The notes: generated by a model not told the origin, from the letters alone. Shown: positions 19,101 through 28,174, counted from the first letter of the stretch. The stretch: DNA of 53,870 nt from Porphyromonadaceae bacterium (GCA_012523295.1 JAAYIT010000090.1:1-53870); one strand, 5' to 3'. Translations and numbers: made by a program.

Positions 19101-19113
19101 TTTTAATTAGGTG

Positions 19114-19144
19114 CAAAGGTAAAGAGAGAAATTCAGATAGCAAA
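19114..19144 (-). promoter_or_regulatory. metK promoter with both Bacteroidetes boxes
   Basis: On the minus strand TTTG (19144-19141), a 19-base spacer and TACCTTTG (19121-19114) match the Bacteroidetes consensus TTTG-N19-TAnnTTTG exactly. Transcription should begin near 19107, right at the 5' end of the riboswitch. Confidence 0.75.
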
Positions 19145-19240
19145 AAAAATCATGTTAAATGTTTTTTATTTGTGCTTAAACAGCCAACAGACCGACCGAC
19201 ACGCTGAAAGTAATAGACTGTGCTTTCTTTATTTCTTCAC

Positions 19241-19726
19241 CTAAGAATTTTGTTGTACTTCTCTCAAAATATCTTCTTCGATATTTTCAGGTTTTACAGT
19301 CGGCCCGTATCTTTTGAGCGGCTTCCCTTCTTTAGAAATTAAGAATTTTGTGAAATTCCATTTAATCTTACGCCCTAATGTTCCTGAAAGTTCTGATTTT
19401 AAGTATTTATAAATTGGATGTGCTGTTTTACCATTAACATCAATTTTTGAAAACATCGGGAAAGAGACTCCGTAATTACGTTGGCAAAAATCCAGTATTT
19501 CATCTTCATTTCCCGGATCTTGCTTACCAAATTGATTGCACGGAAAACCGAGAATCACAAAATCACGATCTTTGTATTTTTCGTACAATTTTTCCAATCC
19601 TTCAAATTGAGGCGTGAAACCACATTTACTTGCCGTGTTTACAACAAGTATCGTTTTCCCTTCAAAAGATTTCATACTTACCTCATCTCCGGAAATGGCT
19701 ATTGCTTTAAAATCGTAAAAACTCAT
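19241..19726 (-). CDS. Glutathione peroxidase-family thiol peroxidase, cytoplasmic
   Basis: A 161-residue peroxidase with the redox cysteine in [11 protein letters not shown] (about residue 35), the catalytic glutamine in [13 protein letters not shown] and the WNFTKF block with the catalytic Trp and Asn. Bacterial members with Cys in place of selenocysteine mostly use thioredoxin and reduce lipid or hydrogen peroxide. There is no signal peptide, so it is cytoplasmic. It lies 4 bp after the lipoprotein paralogue and is clearly in one operon with it; the pair is about 55 percent identical by eye and looks like a tandem duplication. Confidence 0.9.
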   Translation of the reverse strand: MSFYDFKAIAISGDEVSMKSFEGKTILVVNTASKCGFTPQFEGLEKLYEKYKDRDFVILGFPCNQFGKQDPGNEDEILDFCQRNYGVSFPMFSKIDVNGKTAHPIYKYLKSELSGTLGRKIKWNFTKFLISKEGKPLKRYGPTVKPENIEEDILREVQQNS

Positions 19727-19730
19727 TTAT

Positions 19731-20303
19731 TCAATCTGCTTTCAGCAACTCTTTTATATCATCTTCAATATCAGCTGGTTTCACTTTGGATTCGTAGCGT
19801 TTCAGAGGTTTACCCTCTTTCCCGATAAGAAACTTCGTAAAATTCCATTTAATGTCGGCATACTCGGTTTCGGGTACATTATTTTTCAAATAAGTAAAAA
19901 GCGGATGCTCATTTTCGCCATTTACATCGATTTTTGAAAACATTGGAAATTTCACACCATAATTCATTTGGCAAAACTCCAATATCTCCTCATTCGAACC
20001 CGGATCCTGGTTTCCAAATTGATTGCTCGGAAAGCCTAAAATCACCAAACCATCATTCTTATACTTCGCGTAAAGCTCTTCCAATCCACCAAATTGAGGC
20101 GTGTAACCACATTTGCTGGCTGTATTTACTACCAACACTACTTTACCTTTGTAGTCAGCCATACTTACACTATCGCCTTGTATGTTTTTCGCTGAATAGG
20201 AATAGAAGTCGTTTTCAGCAACTTCTGTGGTAGTTTTTTCCTTTGAAGCGCCGCAACACGTGAAAAGAAAAATCAAAACGGATAAAATTGTTACGTTTTT
20301 CAT
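19731..20303 (-). CDS. Glutathione peroxidase-family lipoprotein
   Basis: Paralogue of the downstream gene, here with an N-terminal signal and lipobox (LFLFTCCGAS), so it should be lipid-anchored in the cell envelope. The upstream in-frame start is a TTG that would add nine residues before the signal; I use the ATG giving MKNVTILSVLIFLFTCC and 190 residues. The catalytic Cys (NTASKCGYTPQ), Gln (GFPSNQFGNQDPG) and WNFTKF motifs are all intact. In the cytoplasmic copy the second block reads GFPCNQFG, so the extra cysteine there is replaced by serine here. Likely part of a lptF-like/ribBA/gpx/gpx run. Confidence 0.88.
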   Translation of the reverse strand: MKNVTILSVLIFLFTCCGASKEKTTTEVAENDFYSYSAKNIQGDSVSMADYKGKVVLVVNTASKCGYTPQFGGLEELYAKYKNDGLVILGFPSNQFGNQDPGSNEEILEFCQMNYGVKFPMFSKIDVNGENEHPLFTYLKNNVPETEYADIKWNFTKFLIGKEGKPLKRYESKVKPADIEDDIKELLKAD

Positions 20304-20347
20304 TGTTATTCTATTTTTTACAAGGTGCAAAAACCCCTTGTGATTGG

Positions 20348-21562
20348 TTATTTTCCAATGTTTTTTAGCTTATGTCCCATTCTTTCTTTTTTAGTTTTCA
20401 TATAAAAAAGATTATACTCGTTTGGTACTATTTCAAGGGGTACATTTTCCACTACTTCCAGTCCGTAAGCTTCCAATCCGATTCGCTTTTTCGGATTATT
20501 TGACATCAGGCGAATTTTACTGATTCCCACATCCCTGAGTATCTGCGCACCAATCCCATAATCCCTTTCATCCGGCTTGAAGCCCAAGTGAACATTTGCT
20601 TCAACCGTGTCAAAGCCCTCTTCCTGAAGTTTATACGCCTTGATTTTATTCATCAATCCGATGCCTCTACCTTCCTGATTCATGTAAACAAGAACACCTT
20701 TCCCTTCTTTCTCTATCATTCTCAATGCTTTGTGAAGTTGTTCCCCACATTCGCAGCGTAATGAACCAAAAATATCTCCCGTGACACAGGAAGAGTGGAC
20801 ACGGACTAAAATCGGCTCATCTTCTTCCCACGTACCTTTGATAATCGCGATGTGATCAAGACCATTGGAAATTTGCTTAAAAGGCACTAACTTAAAATGT
20901 CCGTAACGAGTCGGCATATCAACCTCTTCTCCTCGGCTGATCAATGATTCTGATTTTATCCGATATGCAATTAAGTCTTTTATGGAAATAATTTTCATAT
21001 CAAATTTCTCTTTCAGTTTAATCAAATCGGGCAAACGCGCCATAGAGCCATCCTCATTCATTATTTCTATCAATGCCGCCGCCGGATTCAATCCAGCCAT
21101 TCTTGCTAAATCTACCGCTGCTTCTGTATGGCCTGCACGGCGGAGCACACCCCGATTTCTTGCTCTTAAGGGGAAAACATGTCCCGGCCGGCCAAATGTC
21201 TCAGGCACAGAATTTGGGTCTGCTAAAGCCCGTATAGTTGCCGCTCTATCCTGAATTGACACACCTGTGGTACATCCTTCTAACTTGTCAACGCTGACTG
21301 TGAACGGAGTGTAATGAAACGATGTATTTACATTTACCTGCATCTCAAGCTCAAGTTTGTCACAAAGATCTTCCGTAAGAGGCGCACAAAGTACTCCTCG
21401 TCCGTTTTTCAGCATGAAATTGACCATTTCAGGAGTAATCTTTTCAGCGGCACAGATGAAATCGCCTTCATTTTCACGATCTTCATCATCTACTACAATT
21501 ACAAATTGACCGTCCTTTATAGCTTCTACAGCTTCCTCTATGGTATTAAAATGATTCTCCAT
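20348..21562 (-). CDS. ribBA: Bifunctional riboflavin biosynthesis protein RibBA
   Basis: A 404-residue fusion. The N-terminal half (about 1-205) is 3,4-dihydroxy-2-butanone-4-phosphate synthase, with the acidic [11 protein letters not shown] loop that binds the metal and RPGHVFPL. The C-terminal half is GTP cyclohydrolase II, with the zinc-binding cysteines in [21 protein letters not shown] and the GRGIGLMNK motif. Both halves have intact key residues. It starts 3 bp after the permease gene upstream. No FMN riboswitch is seen, as the leader is taken up by that coding region. Confidence 0.95.
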   Translation of the reverse strand: MENHFNTIEEAVEAIKDGQFVIVVDDEDRENEGDFICAAEKITPEMVNFMLKNGRGVLCAPLTEDLCDKLELEMQVNVNTSFHYTPFTVSVDKLEGCTTGVSIQDRAATIRALADPNSVPETFGRPGHVFPLRARNRGVLRRAGHTEAAVDLARMAGLNPAAALIEIMNEDGSMARLPDLIKLKEKFDMKIISIKDLIAYRIKSESLISRGEEVDMPTRYGHFKLVPFKQISNGLDHIAIIKGTWEEDEPILVRVHSSCVTGDIFGSLRCECGEQLHKALRMIEKEGKGVLVYMNQEGRGIGLMNKIKAYKLQEEGFDTVEANVHLGFKPDERDYGIGAQILRDVGISKIRLMSNNPKKRIGLEAYGLEVVENVPLEIVPNEYNLFYMKTKKERMGHKLKNIGK

Positions 21563-21564
21563 AA

Positions 21565-23097
21565 TTATATAACATCATTCGATGACGTAAATTTATTATT
21601 CACTTTTATTATTTTCGGAAATACTTTATGTCCGATAGTTCTTATAGAATGAATTCCTTTTTCTAATAGCTTTATGTAGGATTCCGAGCGGAACAGGCTC
21701 GCGTCTGTCACTGCTTTCCAGGTAAGAAATATGCCCAGAGGGAAAAGGACTGAAGAGCTCAACCACATTCCTTGATAAGCAGGCCAAAAGCCTTCACGCG
21801 CCATTTTATATCCGGTCGTGTCAATGATATAATAAATCACAAACAAAACAACCGAAATCACAACCGGGAATCCCAACCCTCCTTTACGAACAATCGCTCC
21901 CAGTGGCGCTCCAATGAAGAAAAAAATAAGACAGGCGAATGAAAGTGTAAACTTCCGATGCCACTCGATTTGATGACGACGAACTGTCATGGTGGGATCG
22001 GTAAGCATGACCTTGTTATATTCAATCTTATCTTTCATCAACCGAGCATTCTGAACTGAATTAGCAATGGCTTCCTGCATTTCGCTCTGTGTAAGCGTGT
22101 AAAACAACGAGTCCACATTCAGATTTGCCGTAATCGAGTCTTTCTCAATTTCATCTTTTGCTAACATTTCATCTAATCCCGGATTTCTGATTTGATAAAA
22201 CTGAGTAGAAACCATTTCATGAGCTTGCTCATTTTCCCTTGCTACTACAATCTTTTTCACCGAATCAATCGTTTGAGATAGTTGAACTACATTTTTACTG
22301 ACATTATGGTCTTTCAAAATTGACTCGTCATACCGATTAAACTCGGTATTGAAATCGATAATCATCTCTTTTAATTGAAACTCCTCTCGACGATATGGAA
22401 TGTTTTCCCGATTGTACCTTCCGCCCTGCTGACGTATATTTTCAAAGCTCTCACCACTGAAAAGAGAAAGTTTCAAGTATTTGTTGTCAGCGGTAAATTC
22501 AACTTTCCCGGAATCGGCCAGCATCACAGTGGCATTTTCAAATCCTTGAGAAAAATCGTAAATCATCAGATCTTTTAACAGACGTTTCCTTGGATCTTTG
22601 TCTTTCACATAGATATTAAAACCACTTATGCCATTGTAAAATTGTCCTTCGGGAATGTCAAACTCAGGTGATTTTTGTCTGAGAGAGAATATTAATGTCC
22701 ATAGTTTTTGCATGGCCATGGGCTGGACATTATTTGAAAAGAAGAATGCTGCAACTACAATTGCACTAATGAATAAGATCAATCCCCGCATTATTCTAAA
22801 CAACGAAATTCCTGCAGACTTCATGGCGGTAAGCTCAAAGTTTTCACCCAAATTTCCAAAACTCATCAGCGCGGCAAGCAGTATAGCGAGCGGCAGTGCC
22901 ATAGGAACAGTTTGCAACGCCGCATACCAGAAAAACTCGGCAAGCACATTTAACCCGACGCCTTTTCCTATCAAATCAGGCATTTGCTTCCAAGCGAACT
23001 GCATAAGTAGGATAAGGACACAGATAAAGAAAGTCATAAAGAAAAAGGTCAGAAATGACTTCAAGAGATAAATATCTAATTTCTTTATCTTAAACAT
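21565..23097 (-). CDS. LptF/LptG (YjgP/YjgQ) family permease
   Basis: A 510-residue inner-membrane protein of the LPS-export ABC transporter family. Three N-terminal helices (about 12-33, 57-82, 100-122), a long periplasmic beta domain (about 125-395) and three C-terminal helices (about 405-480) are visible. The opening [19 protein letters not shown] and the [20 protein letters not shown] loop are family hallmarks. It would pull lipopolysaccharide from the inner membrane to the Lpt bridge with LptB. The periplasmic domain is larger than in the E. coli proteins, as is usual in Bacteroidetes. I cannot tell LptF from LptG. Confidence 0.88.
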   Translation of the reverse strand: MFKIKKLDIYLLKSFLTFFFMTFFICVLILLMQFAWKQMPDLIGKGVGLNVLAEFFWYAALQTVPMALPLAILLAALMSFGNLGENFELTAMKSAGISLFRIMRGLILFISAIVVAAFFFSNNVQPMAMQKLWTLIFSLRQKSPEFDIPEGQFYNGISGFNIYVKDKDPRKRLLKDLMIYDFSQGFENATVMLADSGKVEFTADNKYLKLSLFSGESFENIRQQGGRYNRENIPYRREEFQLKEMIIDFNTEFNRYDESILKDHNVSKNVVQLSQTIDSVKKIVVARENEQAHEMVSTQFYQIRNPGLDEMLAKDEIEKDSITANLNVDSLFYTLTQSEMQEAIANSVQNARLMKDKIEYNKVMLTDPTMTVRRHQIEWHRKFTLSFACLIFFFIGAPLGAIVRKGGLGFPVVISVVLFVIYYIIDTTGYKMAREGFWPAYQGMWLSSSVLFPLGIFLTWKAVTDASLFRSESYIKLLEKGIHSIRTIGHKVFPKIIKVNNKFTSSNDVI

Positions 23098-23122
23098 ATT
23101 AATCAGTCAAGTTATAAAAATA

Positions 23123-23130
23123 CAAAATTA
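23123..23130 (-). promoter_or_regulatory. Candidate -7 box for the lptF-like/ribBA/gpx operon
   Basis: CAAAATTA on the plus strand is TAATTTTG on the coding strand, a TAnnTTTG match 26 bases upstream of the permease start. No clear -33 box. The rest of the 309-bp gap up to the MATE gene end is AT-rich and holds no gene I can see. Confidence 0.4.
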
Positions 23131-23406
23131 CTCATTTTTTGAGACTAAATGTACGAAAATCGCCGAAATTATAGAAAGTTAAGATGGAAGATTGCGTAAA
23201 ATCATCACATTGCTTTAATTTGTCAGACGTACATTACTTGAACCTCATTACATTTATTTCCTCAGACTTCTACATAATTTTTCTACACGCTCTATTCTGT
23301 CTGATAAAAAATCATTTTTTTTCAACTTAATTAATTGAGTAAATTAACCTTGAGATTATTTAATCCCTACTGTTTTTACATGCTGTGTTTTACACTGCAT
23401 CTCCAT

Positions 23407-24777
23407 TTAAAGAGGGAAAGTCGCTTGATTTTTTTTCTGAAAGCGTTTTATAAAAATAATCAACGTTGATGTTGTGACAATAACTGACAGTGAATCTGAT
23501 ACCGGCATTGCCGCCCATACTCCGTCCAAATCAAAAAAAGGAGGGAGAATTAGCAGACATGGGATTAAAAACAGCACTTGTCTTGTCAGACTCAAAAACA
23601 TCGAAATTTTGGCTTTCCCGATGGATTGGAAGAAATTGGTAAAAACAATTTGCGAACCTATCAACGGATACACCAGCATCGAAATTGTCAAAGCTCTGGC
23701 AGCTAAAGCCCTCAACTCTACATCATTGGTAAACATCCCTGTGAGCATATAGGGGAAAAACATTCCCATAACGAAACCAAGTGAAGAAACAACAGTCGCT
23801 CCGATTGCCGTTTTCTTCAAAGCGGAAAACATACGAGTATAATTTGCAGCTCCGTAATTAAAGCCAAGAATAGGTTGCGCGCCTTGATTAAGGCCAATAA
23901 TGAACATGATAAACAAGTACGCAATGCCATTTTGAATCCCAAGCGCTCCGACAGCCAAATCTCCACCGTATTGGATCAATGCCCTGTTCATTATCACAAC
24001 AGTAATACTCGCCGCGATCATCATACTGAAAGGTGAAATTCCGATATTTAAAATCGACTTTACAATCTGTTTCTCCGGTTTGAAATTTTTTCGATGGAGC
24101 TGAATGTTTGAAGATTTATTGAAAAAATGGGACATCACCCAAATCATCCCTACAAAAAACGCGATATTTGTAGCGTGGGCAGCTCCTGCAATCCCCATGT
24201 CCAAGCCAAAAATAAATATCGGAGCTAAAGAGATATTAACCAATGCGCTGATAATCATGGTTATCATTGCTTTTTTCGGATAACCGGAAGCACGCATAAT
24301 GCTGTTAAACCCGAATAACAACGACGATAAGATAGTACCGGGAATGATAATAACCATAAATTCTTTGGCATACTGCAATGTGTTTTCACTACCACCGAAT
24401 TTGATTAGAATTTCATCCAAAAAAACAAGAGAAAAGGTAATAATTATGGCAGATACCAGAAGAGTCAGCGTAAAAGCATTTCCCAGTACTTTCTCAGCTT
24501 TCTCCCGCTCGCCTTCACCGAGTCGGATAGAAATTCTGGCAGAAGCTCCCGCCCCAATCAGCATACTGAATGCCGCTAAGAAATTCATAAAAGGAAATGT
24601 AAGCGCCAGACCGGAAATAGCTAAAGGTCCTACGCCAAGCCCAATATAAATCCTATCCACAATGTTGTACAACGAAGATAACATCGTACCGACAATAGCA
24701 GGCACGGAATACTTCCAAAGCAGTTTGCCAATACGCTCATTGCCTAATTCGTCATCTATTTGGGTTTTATTTTTCAT
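23407..24777 (-). CDS. MATE family efflux transporter
   Basis: A 456-residue protein with twelve predicted membrane helices. It opens with LGNERIGKLLWKYSVPAIVGTMLSSLYNIVDRIYIG, the standard MATE beginning, and shows the two-fold repeat of the family, with GLNQGAQPILGFNYGA at the start of the second half. These pumps export cationic drugs or metabolites using Na+ or H+. It is a single gene; the upstream region has a pair of GTACGTA palindromes that may be an operator. The real cargo cannot be read from sequence. Confidence 0.92.
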   Translation of the reverse strand: MKNKTQIDDELGNERIGKLLWKYSVPAIVGTMLSSLYNIVDRIYIGLGVGPLAISGLALTFPFMNFLAAFSMLIGAGASARISIRLGEGEREKAEKVLGNAFTLTLLVSAIIITFSLVFLDEILIKFGGSENTLQYAKEFMVIIIPGTILSSLLFGFNSIMRASGYPKKAMITMIISALVNISLAPIFIFGLDMGIAGAAHATNIAFFVGMIWVMSHFFNKSSNIQLHRKNFKPEKQIVKSILNIGISPFSMMIAASITVVIMNRALIQYGGDLAVGALGIQNGIAYLFIMFIIGLNQGAQPILGFNYGAANYTRMFSALKKTAIGATVVSSLGFVMGMFFPYMLTGMFTNDVELRALAARALTISMLVYPLIGSQIVFTNFFQSIGKAKISMFLSLTRQVLFLIPCLLILPPFFDLDGVWAAMPVSDSLSVIVTTSTLIIFIKRFQKKNQATFPL

Positions 24778-24796
24778 TCTTTATGTCCGAAAACCG

Positions 24797-24854
24797 GTAC
24801 GTACAAGAGATATTATTATTTTTTCGTACGTAAAACTAACAAATTTTAGTTTTA
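24797..24854 (-). promoter_or_regulatory. Paired GTACGTA palindromes upstream of the MATE gene
   Basis: GTACGTAC at 24797-24804 and GTACGTA within 24825-24832 lie 20-55 bases ahead of the MATE start, separated by an AT-rich spacer. Just beyond, TAAAACTAA (24831-24839) and TTAGTTTTA (24846-24854) form another inverted repeat. Two identical palindromes in front of an efflux pump gene look like binding sites for a dimeric regulator. No regulator gene lies next to it. Confidence 0.4.
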
Positions 24855-25009
24855 TTTTTTACATTACCATTTTTAAGTCCACTGCAATGCTTTTAGGTAG
24901 TTTTATTTAAATCCTTGCACTTATTCTGAAATGTTCACGTCTATCTGACTTGTTTGTCAATACGATGAGAATTTTTCAGAAGACTCTGGTTAAAACCATA
25001 TTACTTTAA

Positions 25010-25038
25010 CAAAAAACGGTTTTACAAATGTAAAACCG
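25010..25038 (-). terminator. Terminator after the first OMP gene
   Basis: CGGTTTTACA (25017-25026) and TGTAAAACCG (25029-25038) form a perfect 10-bp stem; on the minus strand a TTTTTTG run follows. It would end transcripts that read through the repeat at 25071-25161. Confidence 0.7.
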
Positions 25039-25070
25039 CCATTTCATCTGTTTTAAAAATTTACTTTTTT

Positions 25071-25161
25071 AGCATCAAAGACAGCTGAAACACGCATCCC
25101 GATAGCTCGGGACATTACTTTGTCTTTTTCCATCGGCTGACGGATTACGTGTCGGGGTTTC
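25071..25161. repeat. Intergenic repeat, copy 1 (GACGGATTACGTGTCG type)
   Basis: This segment opens near CATCAAAGACAG and closes with CTGACGGATTACGTGTCG then GTTTCAT. It aligns over its length with 25963-26050, with both ends best conserved. It sits directly after the stop of the first OMP gene. Confidence 0.6.
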
Positions 25162-25171
25162 ATTTAATAGC

Positions 25172-25846
25172 TTAAAATTCATATTCAAAGGCGACATGCC
25201 AGCCTCTTATTCTTTCCGGCCTGTTTTTATCTTTTCCAACATTATTTACTCCCCAGTCGTAGCCGCTTCGTAACCGGTAGTTTTTCCATTGCACGCCACC
25301 ACCTGCTCCAAGTTGGATTGCAAAGCGGTTTAGCTCTGTCTGATATAAATCATAAGTGCCTGGAATTGGGTAAGACAACGGGTTTGGTTGGTCTGTTTTT
25401 TTGGGAGTAAATGCAACTTCTGATTTTTGAGAAAGACCAACATTGAAATTTGGACCTGCATATCCGAAAATTTTTAACCCCCAAAAAATAGGCAATGTGT
25501 ATGTTAATCGTACCGGAACATCAATCAAATGTCCTGAATAGTTGAAAAAAGCAGTATCCGCGTGTGCATAAATCTGCTCTCTTTTTCCTAAGACATAAGA
25601 ATATTTCAGTCCGGTTTCAATTCCAAATCCGCTTTTAATCGGGAATTCTACCTTAAACCCGGCTTGAATGGCATGATATGGTGACTTCACAATATAATCT
25701 CCATACCGATACAACTGGCCATAACCGATTTCAGCACGATATTTTGTAGAAGAAGATTGTTGAACTGAATCTATTTTGCTTTCCTGAGCATTCATTCCCA
25801 AAGAAAAAATTGCCAGAAACGCGATTAATGTTATTTTAAATTTCAT
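25172..25846 (-). CDS. Outer-membrane beta-barrel protein (PorT-like), paralogue 1
   Basis: A 224-residue protein with a signal peptide (FKITLIAFLAIFSLGMNA, cut before QESK). After a short linker there are alternating amphipathic strands ending in an aromatic residue (WHVAFEYEF), as expected for an outer-membrane barrel of the OMP_b-brl_2 type. The shared core with its four neighbours includes DVPVRLTYTLP, FGYAGPNFNVGLSQ, FAIQLGAGGGVQW and LRSGYDWG. It is the most diverged of the five. Such proteins can be transport or secretion helpers or structural OMPs; the job here is not known. Confidence 0.75.
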   Translation of the reverse strand: MKFKITLIAFLAIFSLGMNAQESKIDSVQQSSSTKYRAEIGYGQLYRYGDYIVKSPYHAIQAGFKVEFPIKSGFGIETGLKYSYVLGKREQIYAHADTAFFNYSGHLIDVPVRLTYTLPIFWGLKIFGYAGPNFNVGLSQKSEVAFTPKKTDQPNPLSYPIPGTYDLYQTELNRFAIQLGAGGGVQWKNYRLRSGYDWGVNNVGKDKNRPERIRGWHVAFEYEF

Positions 25847-25863
25847 ACGTTTAAATATTATTC

Positions 25864-25939
25864 TTTACATTAAGGTCGTATGGAACACGCCATTAATCAT
25901 TTCCTTAGGTTTAAGACTTATCTTAAATGGCTGTTTCAT
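25864..25939. repeat. Dispersed repeat, inverse copy of 50690-50750
   Basis: The first 27 bases (TTACATTAAGGTCGTATGG followed by AACACGCC) are an exact reverse complement of 50723-50749, and the far end (TTATCTTAAATGGCTGTTTCA) matches 50690-50710. This copy carries about 14 extra bases in the middle. Confidence 0.85.
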
Positions 25940-25962
25940 CTGAATGTATTTTATTTTTTAAT

Positions 25963-26050
25963 ATCAAGGACAAATGGAACACGCCACTCGATAGCTTTCG
26001 GAACTGTGCTGCGTGTGTTTCCGCCGGTTGACGGATTACGTGTCGATTCA
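25963..26050. repeat. Intergenic repeat, copy 2 (GACGGATTACGTGTCG type)
   Basis: Second copy of the unit at 25071-25161: opens near ATCAAGGACAAATGG, has ACACGCCACTCGATAGCT where copy 1 has ACACGCATCCCGATAGCT, and closes with TTGACGGATTACGTGTCG. It lies between OMP paralogues 1 and 2. Its GGAACACGCC also occurs in the neighbouring repeat at 25864. Confidence 0.6.
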
Positions 26051-26132
26051 TCTCTCTTTTGTTCGAAAGTTTGGTTATTTCCTCCGGATTAACTTATTAT
26101 TATACTGACACTTACCGTTTACAGCTTACTGC

Positions 26133-26843
26133 TCAAAATGTGTATCCAATTGTAACTTTTATATCGTTTGAACGGAGTGAGATATTTTCATACGTGGTCC
26201 GATTCAAAATTCCCCAGTCATAACCGGCTCTGATAGAAACCTTATAATATTGAATCCCCATACCTGCACCCATTTGTAAATCGAATGCAGAATAATGGCT
26301 TGGAGTACCGGCATAGATATTTTCACCTTTCGAGCTTTGAGATTCTCGCAATTTATTATCAACAAAAACTTGTTCATCGGTCGTTTTTTGCAAAGCATAA
26401 TTAATATTCGGCCCCGCATAGAGCATCACATAAAACTCATCGGCCAATGCAAGGGAATAAAGCGCGCGAAGAGGCAAATCTATGGCGCTCAATGTAGTTT
26501 TTGATTGCTCATAAGTTCCTAACTTTTTCATTGCCTGCGAGCTTTTAAGACGTGTCCCGCTAAACCGATTATACAACAATCCGGTTTGGAAACTTACCAA
26601 CTCGCTGAAATTAAATTTTAAAATCGGTCCGACATGAAATCCACTTAAATTATCACTGTTTATATTAAAACTTGCTAATGGTACTGTTGTTTTTTCAATA
26701 TTATTTCTAGCGTCTTTTATCTTCGGCATGGTGTAACCGTATCCGCCTACAATGCCGACTTCTACTTTTTTGTCCTGAGCATTGAGGTAAAATGTGAAAA
26801 CAATCACAAAGAAAACAGTAAGAAAACTCTTAATAGCGTTCAT
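26133..26843 (-). CDS. Outer-membrane beta-barrel protein (PorT-like), paralogue 2
   Basis: A 236-residue protein with signal peptide (FLTVFFVIVFTFYLNAQ). The barrel core matches its neighbours: GFHVGPILKFN, QTGLLYNRFSG, DLPLRALYSL, YAGPNINYAL, DLQMGAGMGIQYYKVSIRAGYDWGIL, and a last strand ending in TIGYTF. It shares the layout of paralogue 1 more than that of 3-5 in the N-terminal part. Each paralogue has a variable loop after the YAGPN/FGGPN block, pointing to surface-exposed variation. Function not known. Confidence 0.75.
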   Translation of the reverse strand: MNAIKSFLTVFFVIVFTFYLNAQDKKVEVGIVGGYGYTMPKIKDARNNIEKTTVPLASFNINSDNLSGFHVGPILKFNFSELVSFQTGLLYNRFSGTRLKSSQAMKKLGTYEQSKTTLSAIDLPLRALYSLALADEFYVMLYAGPNINYALQKTTDEQVFVDNKLRESQSSKGENIYAGTPSHYSAFDLQMGAGMGIQYYKVSIRAGYDWGILNRTTYENISLRSNDIKVTIGYTF

Positions 26844-27007
26844 ATTTTTATTATTTGTATGTGTGTTAGCAATTTATGAAAGAAAACAATAGTTTTACAC
26901 TTTTAACCTACGATGTAAAATCAAGCGGTATTCCATTATTTTAAAACACGTGCAAAGATAATCATTTCATAGCGTTAGATAAAATCAAAAAACATTTATT
27001 TAAAAAT

Positions 27008-27037
27008 AAAAAACAGTCGAAGAAACCGACTGTTTTT
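27008..27037 (-). terminator. Terminator after OMP paralogue 3
   Basis: AAAACAGTCG / CGACTGTTTT stem with a short AAGAAAC loop and a T run on the minus strand. The core ACAGTC...GACTGT is shared with the terminators after paralogues 4 and 5. Confidence 0.75.
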
Positions 27038-27060
27038 GAAATATTTTATTTTCTGAATAA

Positions 27061-27714
27061 TTAGAATGTATAAGCTATACCAATTTTCATATCGTTGTTT
27101 TTCCAAATACCATTTTCGCTGTTGTCTTTGTCAAGCATACCAAAATCATAGCTAAAACGAACAGATAGCCCTTGGAATTGAAGTCCGGCACCTGCACCTA
27201 ATTGAAGGTCAAATGGAGAATAATATTTTTTGTCATCTCCGTCTTTCCAAGTATAAACACTCTCATTTTGTTGACCGGGCATTGTGAAACGTTCACCATC
27301 TATATCAATTAATTCAGCCGCAACATAGTTGAAGTTTGGACCTGCAAAAACAAATGCTCCTAATCCGTTTCCAAACGGGAAATGTGCTTTAACTCGTACA
27401 GGAAGGTCTATAGCGTGAGAAGTTATCTTCACGTCAGCTCCTAAAACATTTTTATTCGCAGTCAAGTAATTATAGAAAAGACCATACTGCAAACTGATCG
27501 GTCCTTGAATAGCTAAATCTGCAACCGGACCTACATGGAATCCGCTTAAAGTAAATTTATCGCCAAGAATTGAACCCATTGAAATTAATTCAGGATTCTC
27601 AAAATTACGAGTTTGTGTACCGTAACCGGCTTGAATTCCTACTTGCGCGGCAGTAAAACTAATAGAAAGAATAGCAGCTAAAGCTACTAATGAGATTTTT
27701 TTAATTGATTTCAT
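27061..27714 (-). CDS. Outer-membrane beta-barrel protein (PorT-like), paralogue 3
   Basis: About 217 residues from the ATG giving MKSIKKISLVALAAILSIS; the longer frame would need a TTG start nine bases upstream. The signal peptide ends at TAAQ and the mature protein begins VGIQAGYG. Barrel blocks: GFHVGPVADLA, ISLQYGLFYNYL, DLPVRVKAHFPFGNGLGAF, FAGPNFNYVA, DLQLGAGAGLQ, FSYDFGMLDKDNSENGIW, and a last strand ending IGIAYTF. Very close to paralogue 4, including the C-terminal third, so the duplication is recent relative to 1 and 2. Its own terminator follows. Confidence 0.78.
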   Translation of the reverse strand: MKSIKKISLVALAAILSISFTAAQVGIQAGYGTQTRNFENPELISMGSILGDKFTLSGFHVGPVADLAIQGPISLQYGLFYNYLTANKNVLGADVKITSHAIDLPVRVKAHFPFGNGLGAFVFAGPNFNYVAAELIDIDGERFTMPGQQNESVYTWKDGDDKKYYSPFDLQLGAGAGLQFQGLSVRFSYDFGMLDKDNSENGIWKNNDMKIGIAYTF

Positions 27715-27779
27715 AATTTTCAAATTTTAATGTAAACAATTTAATAATGTTCTGAAGATATAAATGACAAACGCCGTGC

Positions 27780-27787
27780 CAAATGTA
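27780..27787 (-). promoter_or_regulatory. Candidate -7 box for OMP paralogue 3
   Basis: CAAATGTA is TACATTTG on the coding strand. The flanking GACAAACGCCGTGCCAAAT is matched by GACAAACACTATACCAAAT upstream of paralogue 4 and, more loosely, by GAACAAACTTTGTGCCAAAA upstream of paralogue 5, so the promoter region was copied together with the genes. Confidence 0.5.
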
Positions 27788-28174
27788 TATACAATTTCTA
27801 TTCTTAACATTTGACACTGCGCTTGGTTTTCATCTTCATAAGCTAATCTAACGCATGGCTGGCAAGTAGTTCGTTAACGCCCATGGGGTGTCACAGTGTT
27901 GCTTTACCGCTGAATAGAGCTAAAATTGAAGCTGAAGTTCATAAATCAACTGATTGAACTTTTTGGTGTTGTAAAAAAATTAAGATTTTTTGTTAGTTTT
28001 AATACAAAAAAACTAATGACCGACTAAAAATTGTCCATAAGACAATTCCTTATATAATCCGCCAAAGTAAACTTATACGAAGTTGAAAAATCGCCCCCGA
28101 AAGTCGACCACAAATCGTAAATAAATGTATTTCAACAATTTATATCGCATATCAATATTTTATCGGTCAGTAAT
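27788..28174. other. Gap between OMP paralogues 3 and 4
   Basis: No gene seen. A small GC-richer island at about 27845-27915 (around GGCTGGCAAGTAGTTCGTTAA) stands out from the AT-rich surroundings; I cannot assign it. Confidence 0.5.

Noticed and set aside
27845-27915. Integron attC site
   Set aside because: One 7-base match to an attC-like core (ATCTAAC) is present, but the paired inverse core and the palindromic arms are missing.
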